Assembly (NCBI GenBank): GCA_944548615.1
Contig: OX155951.1
Span: 18,696,789 to 18,760,788 of the forward strand
Source of the DNA: Micropterix aruncella
Taxonomy: Eukaryota > Arthropoda > Insecta > Lepidoptera > Micropterigidae
Length of the DNA: 64,000 bases
Direction: 5' to 3'
A program made the position numbers and the translations under genes. Shown piece by piece: positions 49,600 to 61,338 of the stretch (position 1 is the stretch's first letter; each line of letters opens with the position of its first letter). The notes beneath the pieces were generated by a model that saw only the letters and a program-made list of their open reading frames with translations, was not told where the DNA came from and ran no database searches.

Positions 49600-50170
49600 G
49601 AAATTCTGATTGGTCTGTTAGCGGCCAACGACATCGCGCCGCTAAACGTCCTGAAGGGTACTCTCCGCTGCATCGCTGAAGACCGAGCGACTCTCTTTGC
49701 AGACCATCTGAATGAAACATTTGAACCACGTGAGTTCGAAGACCCTGACTAGTAATCGCGGGAGTGCTTAAGTCCTGTATTTGACACGGGCACTTTCATG
49801 GAAAAGTGGAAGATAGCAAGAGTGATCATGCTTACGGGACCCTGCAAGGATCTGTGTCAACCAGACAGCTACCGGCCCGTTTCACTGCTGTCATCAAGAG
49901 ACTCACCTCACACCTGTCACCGCGCCCTGAGAAGTTCGGTTTCCACGCCGGGCACTCCACAACGCTACAACTGACACGTGTAGTACACCGCCTAACTGAG
50001 CTATACAACAAGCATCAATACATCTTCCTCGATATAGAGAAAGCAATGGATCGAGTCTGGCACGAGGGCTTCCGCTTTAAGCGTCAAAGCAACCCAGACT
50101 ACAGCTTCGAACAAACTCCGAAACCACTATTCAACGCGCCCAATCGCGACTGGAGTCCCTCAAAGTAGCT
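49600..50170 (+). pseudogene. LINE reverse transcriptase fragment (jockey-type)
   Basis: Plus strand: PLNVLKGTLRCIAEDRATLF then ADHLNETFEPREFEDP (linker), a gap, HFHGKVED..., YRPVSLLSS in another frame, then GFHAGHSTTLQLTRVVHRLT and YIFLDIEKAMDRVWHEGF, where the motif A aspartate is kept. The element breaks off soon after. Close in type to the relic at 32290-33520. Confidence 0.88.
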
Positions 50171-50239
50171 GCCTATTACCGACACTACGGAGTATATATA
50201 AAACTCTAAAGGTGGCCGAACCACGCAAAGGCCCTACAC

Positions 50240-51050
50240 TCTAAGCTGTGCCCGACGTGACGCCCCGCCAATTGGGAGCGGTTGCCTTCAATTTCGCCCG
50301 GCTAACGACGCTGACTACCGCATCGTCCTCTTTTTGGGCGGTACGGTCGCGTGGTACTCTTATACGTCACCGCCCCGAAACCACAACACAGGAGAAGGTC
50401 ATTTTCGGACTAGCCAATAACGGCTTTAAAGGCAGCTACGTCGGAAGAAGTCATTATCATATACATGTTATATATATCGAGCACTGGCGCGAATGTAGCG
50501 GAGGTATGCTCCATGAAAGTGAAAGCCTGGTAAGGACGAAAAGGGCCAAAGCAGTGCCACCACTGCCAGAAATTCTGGCACAGTATCCATCTGCGTGTAC
50601 TGCAGGAAATAGCACGCGGCCAAAATGTGCCCTCGTCCGAAGACCCTCCGGGCAACTTGCAAGGTCACCTGGCAAACAGGTCCGGGTATGTCCCTGCTTT
50701 CTATTGGAAGTCCGCCAGTCGACGTGGCAGTAGCAGGATACCCCGAGAGCGGCGACTGCTACCCTATCTTGAGCCGCAGCCACTGCCTCACCGTGTGCAG
50801 CGATCATTGCCTCTCCGCTTTCTCGACCGTTGCTGTGGAGGTAACCACCGCCGCAAACAAAGCCCCAGTCCACCTTCGCCCCACAGCTGTTCCAGCTCCC
50901 ACCAAAACCAAAACCGTTGAAGAGCCAGACGGCACAGGCGACGACTCCGCAGCGGCCCGCCCGTGGAGAAGAAAAAGAACAAGCCGCGGTCAAAGTGGCC
51001 AACGAGGCCCCTCCTTAACCCCCTCCCAAAGCATGGTAGACGCTTTCAGT
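50240..51050 (+). pseudogene. LINE gag-like protein relic with CCHC knuckles
   Basis: Plus strand: after an N-terminal stretch in mixed frames comes KVKAW, then CHHCQKFWH (first knuckle, partly lost), CPRPKTLRATCKVTWQ and GSPPVDVAVAG. This order matches jockey-type ORF1 proteins, where QCHRCQxxGH and CPRPxxxPATCxxCxGxHPA are usual. The Pro/Ser/Lys-rich tail to about 51050 also fits. It lies downstream of a polymerase fragment in the same direction, the reverse of the order in an element, so the two are separate insertions. Confidence 0.75.
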
Positions 51051-51104
51051 GACTTCAGTGACGCATACGACCATATCTGTGTATTTGGACTTGAGCGTAG
51101 TCAA

Positions 51105-51418
51105 TTAACCCCTTGAGTATGATACGACCAAATCTGGTTCTGAAACAATTATCCGTTGAGTATGATACGACCAGATCTGGTTCCGCTTTTTTTTCACTTC
51201 TTTGACGTTCTCATATTTACTCATAATTATCTAATTGTTTTACAAAATGATATTTCAATATTCTATATTCGAAATTTCAATGCAATCATTGTGCAGTTGT
51301 TCTTTTTATGATTGGTGTAGTAGTTTCGTAGTTATAGTACTTTAAGGTCAATGTCGCTGAAAATCCTGCAAAAGAGACAGATGCATCCATGAAAATACCC
51401 ATTTACTCCAAGGGTTAA
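51105..51418. mobile_element. piggyBac-like MITE with TTAA duplication
   Basis: TTAA at 51105-51108 and 51415-51418 bracket a 306-bp body that begins CCCCTTGAGTATG and ends (inverse) CCCTTGGAGTAAATG. TTAA target duplication is the piggyBac hallmark. Inside the left end a unit with GAGTATGATACGACC and the palindrome ACCAGATCTGGT occurs twice (from 51114 and 51155). No protein. Its right end is about 30 bp from the donor side of the exon at 51449. Confidence 0.75.
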
Positions 51419-51448
51419 GATTATGAGCTATAAAAAATCAAATCTTAC

Positions 51449-51560
51449 CTCTGCAAGCCTGTCAAATCTCGCGAATAATTCGTTAAGGATAGCCACCAGA
51501 TCTTGAGCAGAGTAAGTAGACGATATCGCGGTAAATCCCACAATATCGGCGTAGAGAATA
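51449..51560 (-). CDS. adenylate cyclase C1a, exon with first metal-binding Asp
   Basis: This 112-bp exon begins one base before the codon for I in [10 protein letters not shown] and ends at RFDRLAE with a whole codon. The acceptor reads TTGTTACAG and the donor [18 protein letters not shown] is the diagnostic start of class III cyclase domains; its D is one of the two aspartates that bind catalytic metal. [17 protein letters not shown] follows, as in membrane cyclases. The preceding exon must end in two bases of a codon completed by T (Ser in relatives), but I could not find it to the right. A TTAA-flanked MITE ends about 30 bp beyond the donor side. Confidence 0.95.
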
Positions 51561-52555
51561 CTGTAACAATATGAAAAGCACGTGATAAATACCTGCGAGA
51601 TAACAATAACGGAAAGTTTTCTATCGAAGGCAAAAAATCTGACGAATAAGAGGGTCTGACTAGTTATTCGTGAGACTACACCTACTCTAGTTTCCGTTTA
51701 GGCTCTCCAAAATAAGGCAATAAAAAAATAATCGATAACTGCAGAAAATATACATTTATCACTTTCGTGGAAATGTGTTTTTTAATGGTCTTTTTAATAG
51801 CAGCTGGAATACAGAAAGTAAAGATGTCATAAAATCGTGATTTTTGCAGCAATCATAAAGCATCTTTTGCCATTTCAATCGGCGGCGAACGGCCGTATTA
51901 TAAAACAAGTTTACCGTTAATAAATTGCTCTAAAAACATAACAAGTTGTATTAATGCAGAAATATATATTTCTACTATTACAAACACTTCACATATACGT
52001 TATAATTAAAATAAGAATGTTATGAATATATAAAATAAGAATTGTTACTGTTATTGTGTATTTTGAGGGCTATATTTTGTAGAGAAACACGAGCGATTTT
52101 ATGGCAACTCGAATGATTATTAAAAAGTGCTTATTAAAAAATGCAAAAATGCTTTGTGCACGAATACCATGAAAGAAAACCCACAAACAGGATACGACGA
52201 ATGAATAGGTATCGACGAGGAGGCCTTCCATGAAGAGGAAGAGGAATAAAATGGACGTCCAGCAAAAAATACCGCTAAGCTCCGTTAATTCACCTGTACA
52301 TATTGTTATTGATTTCATGACCGTTGCCAGGCCGTATCGATTTTTTAATAAATTCACTTTTTTGATATCGATTATTACTGGTGGAATTGTTAATCTTTGA
52401 TTTAGTTTTTCTAAGCTTCAATAAAAGGCTTCTTCTTGCCTAGCAGACAGATTTAAAAATTAAACATTATTATTGAAACAATATTTATTGTTCACTATAT
52501 CTTTTCGGAAAATTGATAGGCTTCTTGGTTAGGTATATAAAGAAAACCTATATTT
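51561..52555. other. intron upstream of the [10 protein letters not shown] exon
   Basis: No further cyclase exon found. AT-rich, with a 95-codon minus frame (52070-52357) that I do not recognise. Confidence 0.4.
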
Positions 52556-52624
52556 TACTATAAATAGGATTAAACGAATTTTCCGCATGAAGTTTGTAAC
52601 ACCCGACGTTTCCGCGACGTTGCG
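52556..52624 (-). repeat. Penelope-type terminal repeat, copy D (truncated)
   Basis: TAGGATTAAACGAATTTTCC, ATGAAGTTTGTAACACCCGA and CGTTTCCGCGACGTTGC are shared with copy A; the match stops where stem II would continue. Confidence 0.8.
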
Positions 52625-53855
52625 ACAAAAATATATAACATGAAAAAATCTAAACAGACCGGATAAGTAGAACTAACAGTAGAAGACAATTAATGAAAAT
52701 AATTCACTAATAATATAAAAAATAAAGAAAAAAAACAAGGAATAATCAAAAGTTCTAATTGAATTATTAAAAAAAAAAATATATGGATGCCCCCAATTAG
52801 GAGAAATATTCGTTTAACATGTAAAAGCTTTTTTCGATAAGCAATTTTTTCAACGCAGCAGTAAACCCTTTTCATTTTAATTCTTTGATATTTGCAGGTA
52901 GCTGGTTTTGGTTTTTTTATTGAATTGTATAACATTCCTTTTTTAAATAGAGTTAATTTGGCTTCGGCGCTTGTAGCTCATGTTTATTTCTCGTGTTATA
53001 GCCGTGTTCAACATTGTTTATTTTGACATACTGATTGTGGTTTCTTACAAATTTGCAGGTTTCGAAGATGTATATCGATATAAACGTTAGCACAAACTCC
53101 TTTTTAAACAATGGTTTGCAGCTGTCAGTCTTTGGAATTCCACATATAATTCGTAAGCATCGTTTTGTACGATGAATATTTCCTCTGCGTTTACCGAATT
53201 GCTATTGCTATATTTTACTACTTATTTCTAATATTATTATAATCTCCACCCCAAATAAAATAAATTTATAAAATCGTGTGCAATTATGATTTATGTATAT
53301 ATTACATATAATATATAAATGTAATTGTATATATTATAATACATACATTTAATGATTTTTTTCTATGTAGAATAAACAGTCTCCGAATTATTTGTGAAAA
53401 ATTAAAAAAAAAGAAAATTTGCAGGCTTTGTGGTGCCACGTGTAAAGCCCGCTATGAAAAAAGGACCAAGCTTCAATTCCCTCCATTTGGATGTAAAACA
53501 AAATGAATAAAACGATTTCTAGCTTTCCGGGAATTATCGTGAGGCAAAATCTTAATTTTATTGGCGCATAATAAAATTTTGTGAAGTTGGGACGTTGATT
53601 TTGACTCCCTTGACTTAAGGTCGGGTGGGTGATTTTACACATGAGTGACGTGTGAGTGCGGCTTGGTTGAATTAGTGAATTTTATCCGCTTGAAAGCCAA
53701 CCTTCGCGCGCAAAAACCTGCGCCGCAAATTTTTGGCCGATTTTGTAAATAAATACTGTCAACATCGTTTTTCATGAATTCGCTCTTGTTACCTAGTAAT
53801 TAATCTTGTTAGTCGTGTATATTATATATTTATATAATTTATATGGGGTCCGGCC
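52625..53855. other. intron, no gene seen
   Basis: AT-rich. Short minus frames at 52690-52935 and 53388-53642 are not recognisable. Confidence 0.4.
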
Positions 53856-53931
53856 GAAACGGTTACGCGCGGATCTACCAAACGACGCAAAGTGCCTATA
53901 TGCACTGTTGGCGTCCAACGGGTTAAACTAT
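53856..53931. repeat. possible piggyBac-type MITE end
   Basis: The segment ends CGTCCAACGGGTTAA, an inverse TTAACCCGTTGGACG end like those of TTAA-specific MITEs. GTGCCTATATGCAC forms a small palindrome. No partner end was found. Confidence 0.45.
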
Positions 53932-56384
53932 TATGATTATGTCATGATTATTATCTGTAGTATTGAAACCATATGCAGGTATTAATAGGTGCTAATAGGT
54001 TATTATCGACGGCCGATAATGAGGCTCGAGCCTCATCCCAAAGGCGCCAGTTTAGAATTCGTCAACAATGCATCCTCCAACAATTGACGCTTGTTTATCA
54101 GGTTATCATGAGTTTGTGTCGTAATTAATTAGTAGCAAGAAATTGCGGATGTGATTAATGAATCGCCAAATAGGATCGATTTCAGCGAGCAGTCCCTCTT
54201 CGCCCTTTCGCCGGTAACGCAACCCTCATTTCCGCCGAGGGAAAAGGAAGGTGATTGATGATCGGCTAATAATCAACAGTTACCTTACTTAATTACGCAG
54301 TTTTTAGCTTCTACGCTGCAAGCAAATTACTAGTAACTACTAGTACTACTACACTTAAATCGAGTGAAAGCATGATATTATAAAAGTATCCACAGAAATG
54401 TGTGAAACAGTGTATGTATAAATTTTCAAAAAATAAAATATTCCCTATTAAAACTTCTACATGAACTTAGATAGATATATTATTGGTTATTTTAATTATT
54501 TTGATATTATGTATTAGCTGTAATTACTTTTTGGAATGCATGAGTACGGAATCCATGAGATTCTTGCAGATTTTAATGATTCATGTGTCCATGGATCATA
54601 CTCGAATCTGTTGATATGTACTATCTGTTGATTATAATTAAAATAAATTATCTACATTGGAACAGGCGGCAGCCTAGTTAGGTTTAGATTTTTGTGTATT
54701 GTAACAACAAACAATTTGAAATCAATAAATTAATTTGAATTTAATATGGATATCTATCATCTTTGTTTCTTCTTCATCACGTAAATTATCATTGGAAGAA
54801 ATTTCAGTATAAATCCGGTGAGTTTCCTTATCGTTAGAGTCCTACGATTTTTTATTTTTAGTAATTATTTTAGTATATTATTTTAGTATATAATTATTTT
54901 AGTATATTTTAGAATAGGTAATCATTCATTATGTTAGACTATTAGATAAGATTATAAATCCTGCAGAATCCTCGCCATACCACTTGGAACAGGTTGTTCG
55001 AGTTTCATTTACATTCCTTACTCATACAATAAAATTACAATTAATAAATATAGGTACCTACGTAAATAGTCTATATATTCGAACAACATTGTCCTTGGAA
55101 CTCAAAAAAAACGAAACAAAAATTCCTATTTATAAAATGGTATTGCAATCTTTTAGCAGAATCTTGCCCCATAACCATAAAACTTTTAATGGCCAATAAA
55201 TATATTTTTGAATATTTTTAAACGAATATTTTATATAAAGTCTGGATTCGTCATACTTCAGATCACCCTAAGTTATAAAATGTCATCAAGACAACCACTC
55301 AAATGCTCTTTTGATCGTTCGTTTCACGACTGCTTTTTTTCTTACGCTTTTTGAGGTGCTACGACTCCTATAACGTCAATACCTAACCATTGTCATGGCA
55401 TGAATTTTAGCGCAGCTTTCCTGAATAACAATGAGGTACTCAAACTATTAAACTTGCAAGCGCCGCCGAGTCGATTTACTATATATACTACAATAAGCCT
55501 TCGAGAAGTAGTCAACAAAGAGATTGTATACGAGAAGTAATCAAATAATCACATGTTTCATAAATACAATAAATAAATTGGGGCAATAATCACATACGGT
55601 AGAACCGCAAAATTTCATTATATTTTCCCTTGTTGCCAGCGAGGGCGAATTGCTAAATTGGCTTCATAAAATTTTCGGGAGATTTAATTTGCGTAATTAA
55701 TATCTTGTAACGGTAAGCCGCTTAGCTATTGCGAAAATCTCAACCTTTGGCCCAAAAACCTACCACGGAAATTAAACCTGCGCCACTGGGCTAGCTTATT
55801 ACTTTATTTAACAAGGTAGAGAGGACGAGTAAAGTATTGAACGTAACAACAAAATAAGACTGATTTTATTAAATATCTTCTTTATATTTGATACATTGAT
55901 GAAATGCACCTTTCATTATCTTAATGACATTTGATTGAAACCTCAAATAATTATATAAAATTTAACGCCCTCTATACTCATTTGTAGGTACTCTTTCGAA
56001 GTATCTTTTTACATTAGTACCATTTCTGGTCGCTTGGTGTAATTTAGTGTTTATTAGTATAAATAAAATTGATGAGAGCGATTTGACCCCCTTCCCTTGT
56101 ATTGAGCGATTTTTGCCCATAATCAACCATTATCCTGAAGGACTAAGCTATTCAAAAATATATATTTCATTGAGGTACCCGATTTTCCGTTAGCTTCTGG
56201 AATCATTTGTAGTACTTTTTTACTTGTAAATAGGTAGTAATATTTTTTGTTAGGAGCGTGTTTTTTTTAATAATAATGTTTATTTTTCTCATACGGTTCT
56301 TATTTATATTACCTTGCAATGTTTGTATGTAAGTTGTACGTTTCAAAATTTACAAATCATTTTCACCCACTTGCTAGTATCCGC
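53932..56384. other. intron; possible conserved islands at 54000-54310 and 55620-55800
   Basis: Both islands are GC-balanced and non-repetitive. The first contains GTGATTGATGATCGGCTAAT and TAATTAATTAG, the second GCGTAATTAATATCTTG and CCTTTGGCCCAAAAACC. They resemble developmental enhancer-like intron sequence, but only conservation would show this. Bases 54667-54679 (CAGCCTAGTTAGG) match the hAT end at 19083. Confidence 0.35.
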
Positions 56385-56822
56385 TCGAGCTGAAATTTGG
56401 CATACTTATGTAAGTTCGGTGACAACTTAATATTATGGTATCACCGAGCTGATTTGATGATGGAGCCGTTATGTAGGGACTGGAACTCCCTGATGGCAAA
56501 TGGTACTTTCCATTAACCATGATGACGAGGGTCTGAAGATGGAGCCGCAAGGTTGCCACTGGAACTCCCTGATATAAGTACTAAGATAGTCGAGTTTGTG
56601 CTCATTTGTTTTGCTGTCTTAAATACTTTCCAGTACAAATGATAACGAGGGTCTGAAGATGGAGTCGTGAGATTGCCACTGGAACTTCCTAATGGAAAGT
56701 GCTAAGATAGTCGAGTTTGGGCTCGTTTGATTCGTTGTCATGAGTAATTTCAATTACACGTGATGACGAGGGTCTGAAGATGGGGTCGGGAGATTGCCAC
56801 TGGAACGCCCTGGTGGAAAGTA
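56385..56822 (+). repeat. 121-bp tandem array, about three and a half units
   Basis: Units containing GACGAGGGTCTGAAGATGG then GATTGCCACTGGAAC start near 56522, 56642 and 56763, 120-121 bases apart. A diverged first unit starts near 56455, preceded by a leader AATATTATGGTATCACCGAG shared with 46030-46065. The leader and one unit occur elsewhere as a dispersed repeat, so the array grew from such a copy. Confidence 0.9.
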
Positions 56823-58774
56823 AAGCTTGTTTTTAAAAATCCCTTTTTACTTTTTAATTGTTACTCCATTTATTACTATGTAACACAATAAAAAAATGGA
56901 AAAAACAAAAGAAAATGTCTTTGAAACAAGAAGATTTTTTGTTTTTTTTTTAATTAAAATTTGAAGAAAGTTAAAAAAAAGGTTTTTGAAAATAAGAGGT
57001 TTTTTATTTTCTCACAATTATTTATCAAAAATTGCTTGTTTGCTCGTACTAATTCACTCCCTTCAAAGATGCCGGTTAAACAAAACTCATTCTGTAGGTA
57101 GGGATATGTGAATATTATTTTGTTTTAAATAGAGCGTTACTAGCAATTATTAATAAAAATGTTTAGAAAAAAAATACAGCCTGCCAGAAAATCTTACGAT
57201 ATTATCCGTAATTTCTCACTATTATTAACATACCAGTATATTTTTCTGATATCATCATTTCCATGATTTCCTGATTACCATGTTATATTTTTTCCATGTC
57301 TAACCATGTCATGATCCTGTACTAACCATGTTTTTTTTACCTATTTCTGAAAAGGCATGTTTTAGAGATAAGCATGATATAAGCAGATGTTTTTCTACCC
57401 AACATCCAAAAACATGTCATTGTCTAATACTTTATTGGATTTAGGTTGTTGCCACAAAGAAAAAAATACAAATATGCGAAAGTTGAACATAAAAAGTGGT
57501 TTTTCTCATTATCCAATAATTAAATTTTAAAAAAACATGCAGACGTCTTTCAACTAGGTTTTTTGTGTAGAATAATATATTGTACAAAATAAATCTCCAA
57601 ATATGCAGAAATATATAATATATTTTCAGAAAAAATGCGTAATCAAAAAAAAACTATTGTCTTTTATAGTTTTATGTACAGAATCACCTATTGAAATATC
57701 ACTATATAACATGTTAAATCTATTTTTAATTTTGTTTTGGTAAGAAATATAGTCTTCGTTAAAAAAGAACCAAATTTTAATTTATTCCTAAAACTAAAAA
57801 AAAGTAGGGTCGAACCCATACCCCAGAACTACAATATCTCAAAAAAGCCCGTCCTTATATGCCAAATTTCCAAATAGCACTGAGGTTATATGGTCGCAGA
57901 ATCTGTTCTCCCATTGTTCCTGGATTAAACTTTGTTTTATACCTCGTAGGGTAGACTTCTACTCCATGACTGACGTTAATTGTGCTCCAACATGGTTTAC
58001 AGCGACAATGGAGTTGACACTTTTCACTCGACGCCTAGAGTTTTCCTCAACGCGGCGCCGCTGCGCCGACTACCTCTGTCATAGAGCTCGTTAGTCGCCG
58101 TCCTCTCATCGTAGCCCATTTTCACACAGTGAACTCATCACTATGGATACCCACAAATGATGCAGCATCCGGGTCATCCAGCCTGCGATCCAGTTACAAA
58201 TACTAGTCTGTTATGATGAGGTCCAACCCCTCAGTTTTTTTCATACTTCCCAATTTGAACTAAAATAAAATCAGTGTTTTATTTTCAAAATTTGTTATTT
58301 GCCTTTCTTTCGTTAGTTATTGATCGAAAATTTCGTCGTAACAACGCTGCAGAGACTACATGCAATATCAATAGTGAACCAAACACAACCAGCAATGATG
58401 ATGCATTCAACTAAACACAACTAAACACCAACGTTATAAAATATTATTACATTATTAGACGTTATATTACACATTATAAAACATAAGAAAATATTCCGGG
58501 CCATTTTATTTCAATAGGCTACCGGAAAGTTTCAAAATAATTCAGGTGGAAGGTTTATTCCAAAATTTGCTAAATGAGTTCCTTTTAGAAAATGCTCGCT
58601 CGAAGACTTTGTTAATTTTGACAAATATTAAAAGAAAGTGTAAAAGTAATTTAATTTTATAAGTAATTAATTTTACACTATTATAATATAATTTTTGACC
58701 GTTTGAACATTTTTTTATTTCAATTCGGACTTAATCTATTCCGTAATATGAAATCGAAGAGTATCGAGGTTTTT
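56823..58774. other. intron; GC-richer segment at 57900-58250 unexplained
   Basis: AT-rich except 57900-58250, which contains CAACGCGGCGCCGCTGCGCC and ATCCGGGTCATCCAGCCTGC. No frame there is convincing on either strand. It may be an old element. Confidence 0.35.
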
Positions 58775-58832
58775 TGACATTATAGATAGGATAGAAACGA
58801 ATTTCATACGGTAAATTCGTTTTAATCTATTC
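58775..58832. repeat. Penelope-type terminal repeat, copy E, inverted pair
   Basis: GATAGGATAGAAACGAATTT and GGTAAATTCGTTTTAATCTA face each other across CATAC, joining two terminal motifs head to head with no internal part. Confidence 0.75.
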
Positions 58833-60061
58833 CGATTTTATTATTATTACTTTAAAAATTGTATGTATTGTTTTCAATTATTTTGACTAATATTGATTTT
58901 ATATTATCCTATTTTTATTGTCGATATCTGTATTTTAGCGAGTAGATTTTAATAATGTAGTAGATTTTAATAGCGAGTAGAATGCTAAATGTTGTTACGT
59001 TTTATATGCACTCTCCATACAAAATATTACATTAGTCTGCCATTAGTCTGCCAAAAGTTTTTTCTTTATGTTTCTAACAAGTGGTATGGTTCTAGATTAT
59101 ATAAATAGATATGCTGTTGTACTTAGCAAAAAATGTGTTATTTTTATGTTGTAAATCGACATATTATAACATAATAAAGAACTTTGAAGCATCGAAGCTT
59201 TGATGATAGCATATCTCAATAGACAGTCACTAAAATTAAACGTATTGACAAGTCTAATTTGCCAAAAATTTGTTTTTCAGTCAGTTTTCACCACCAGGTT
59301 TTTAGCAGCTGTCTTTTATTTCATGTCAGTTAAAATTAGTCGCAAGAGCACCCTTTCAAATAAGAGGAACGACTTCAAAAGAGATAAAAGAAGTCAATCC
59401 GTACCCCCTCTCGGATTGAAAGAGAGAGAGAGAAGAAAGAATAATGAACTCGAATGAAGAAATCGCATTATCTTAATAAGGGGGGCAAAAAAAACAACAA
59501 TTTATTCCTCTGAATAAAGTGTAATCCCCCTGTCCCTTCTTTCTTCAATTGGAGCGACTGTTGTATCTCCTTAAAGCATATTTAGGCAGAAATGAAAAAA
59601 AATGCCTGGAATTTATTCAATATTTAGATGACTAAAATGAAATGTGACTCTGTAAGCTTTTACCATAATTACTCGAAATATAACGTATAGACTAGGTCTT
59701 TCTGTAATTTTGTTACTCTAATAATCTATTGAAGGGAAAAGTTACTTAAACAGCATCATGCCGGAAGAGAACGGAAAATAACTAATGGCGTTGTATGATA
59801 AATATTTTAATTAAACAGGATTATCTCGCCCCAGTCTTTCGCAATCTCTTTTTCATACTTTTTAACCAGCACTTTGTTATAAAAAAAACAAACAAAGTTA
59901 TCTGCGATAGCTCGTCGATAATCGCATCAAAGCCATGGATCTAATTTTGCCGAAGCAGCGCCAATCCTGCCATTAATTTCAGCGTCAATGGCGCAACCTT
60001 ACTGGCAACTTACGCAAGCGTTAACCTTACTGCGCTTTTCAGATACTTTATCTTCTACACA
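58833..60061. other. intron, no gene supported
   Basis: A 85-codon frame at 59200-59457 is not recognised. Bases 59340-59560 and 59930-60010 are more GC-balanced. No exon with a consistent cyclase reading was found. Confidence 0.35.
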
Positions 60062-60596
60062 GGATAGGGTAAAAGCCGAATAGTTGCCCCACTTTTCAAA
60101 AAAGCTCTATTATTTAAAAATATATACCTACTAAGATTAATGCAACATGTATATCGAAAGATAGGTCTTTGATCTTTTATAGTAGCCTATTTTAGTAAAC
60201 ATAATTATTATTGGCTTTGACTAAATCCTGTTTTATTTGTCCTCTTAAAAATGGGATAGTCGCCTACTGTAGCGGATAGTAGCCTAACTTTAAAAATGCT
60301 TTTGAACTTATAATATTTTTTTTATTTTCACTCTCAGAACTGTAAATTTGAATTCTTCTCTTCCTTAAAGCTCTTCCTATTTTTGTCTTTTTATTTTTTT
60401 GCGTTTGCCCTCTTTATCTTCACAATGCTTTTCTTGCTACTATCTAATTGGTTTTACACTGTCTTGAAATCTATTTTTTTCGCTTTCCTAATGTATTTCC
60501 GTTATTTCGTTTGTTTTCTTAATTTTCCCTTCTTTATCCATCTTCTGAACAATTTTATCTTAGACTTTAAGTAAATAGGGCGACTATCCTTTTTGA
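60062..60596. repeat. cluster of GGATAGTxGCC-type motifs
   Basis: GGATAGGGTAAAAGCCGAAT followed by AGTTGCC at 60062 recurs inverted at 61604-61633 (25 of 30). GGGATAGTCGCCTA near 60251 faces GGGCGACTATCC near 60579. Possibly a MITE with nested ends. Confidence 0.6.
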
Positions 60597-60682
60597 TACG
60601 CATACTTGCCTTTTTTATTTGCGAAATATTTAAAACTATTCAACAATAAAACGTAGTAAGCAGTGTAATTTAAAGTCTAATG

Positions 60683-61338
60683 CATGCAAAGAAACAACTA
60701 GAGTTGTCAACTGCAACGGGCGAACCCGTCACCTCAGAAAGTTTTAACAAAATTTATCGTTCTATCTAGAGCGCAGAAGACTTAGGACAACAGTCCACCG
60801 TCAAGCTCCGCCACATGCCCGTAAGAGGCCAACGAATTATCCGCGAGATAGCCAGGTATGTTACCCAGCGGGCTGACACTTTCGCCTTTACTTCCAGTTG
60901 CGACCAGATTACTCCGGTCTCCCGACTGGTTACGAGTTCGAGGTCGCTTGCGCGGTCCTTTTCCTAACGTAGCGGTGAGACGGTGGCAACCGAATCTATC
61001 GCGGACCACGGCATGCTTTGCCCGGCTGTTTACCCGGAATCGGGTAGGTGATAGTCGTTTCAAGAGCAGTCGCTGTAAGGTCAACAAGCACCCCCGCTCT
61101 ATAGGAAACAGCACTGTTTTCAGACTCCCCCGACTGTTAGTCAGAATGCACAATCGATTGGCTTACGCCGCACGGTGCGCAGTCCAAAACTAGCCCTCAG
61201 GCCAGAGTCCAACCCGGGCTCGCGCTTCATGCGTGGAGGCCGCCGGATGGATGTTGACCCGTGAGTGTGACCGACCGACAAATGGGTCTTCGTGGCCAAC
61301 TCAGCAAGGGCCTATTAGCTCCCCATGCAAAGAAACAA
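60683..61338 (+). mobile_element. unnamed non-coding retroposon-like family, copy 4 (subfamily B)
   Basis: The body is 60698-61323, starting CTAGAGTTGTCAACTGCAAC and ending GGCCTATTAGCTCC. It lies between perfect 15-bp copies of CATGCAAAGAAACAA (60683-60697 and 61324-61338). The limits match copy 2 exactly. GAGTTCGAGGTCG near 60936 weakly resembles a pol III B box (9 of 11), which would fit a SINE, but there is no A box I can support and the copy is long for a SINE. Confidence 0.9.
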
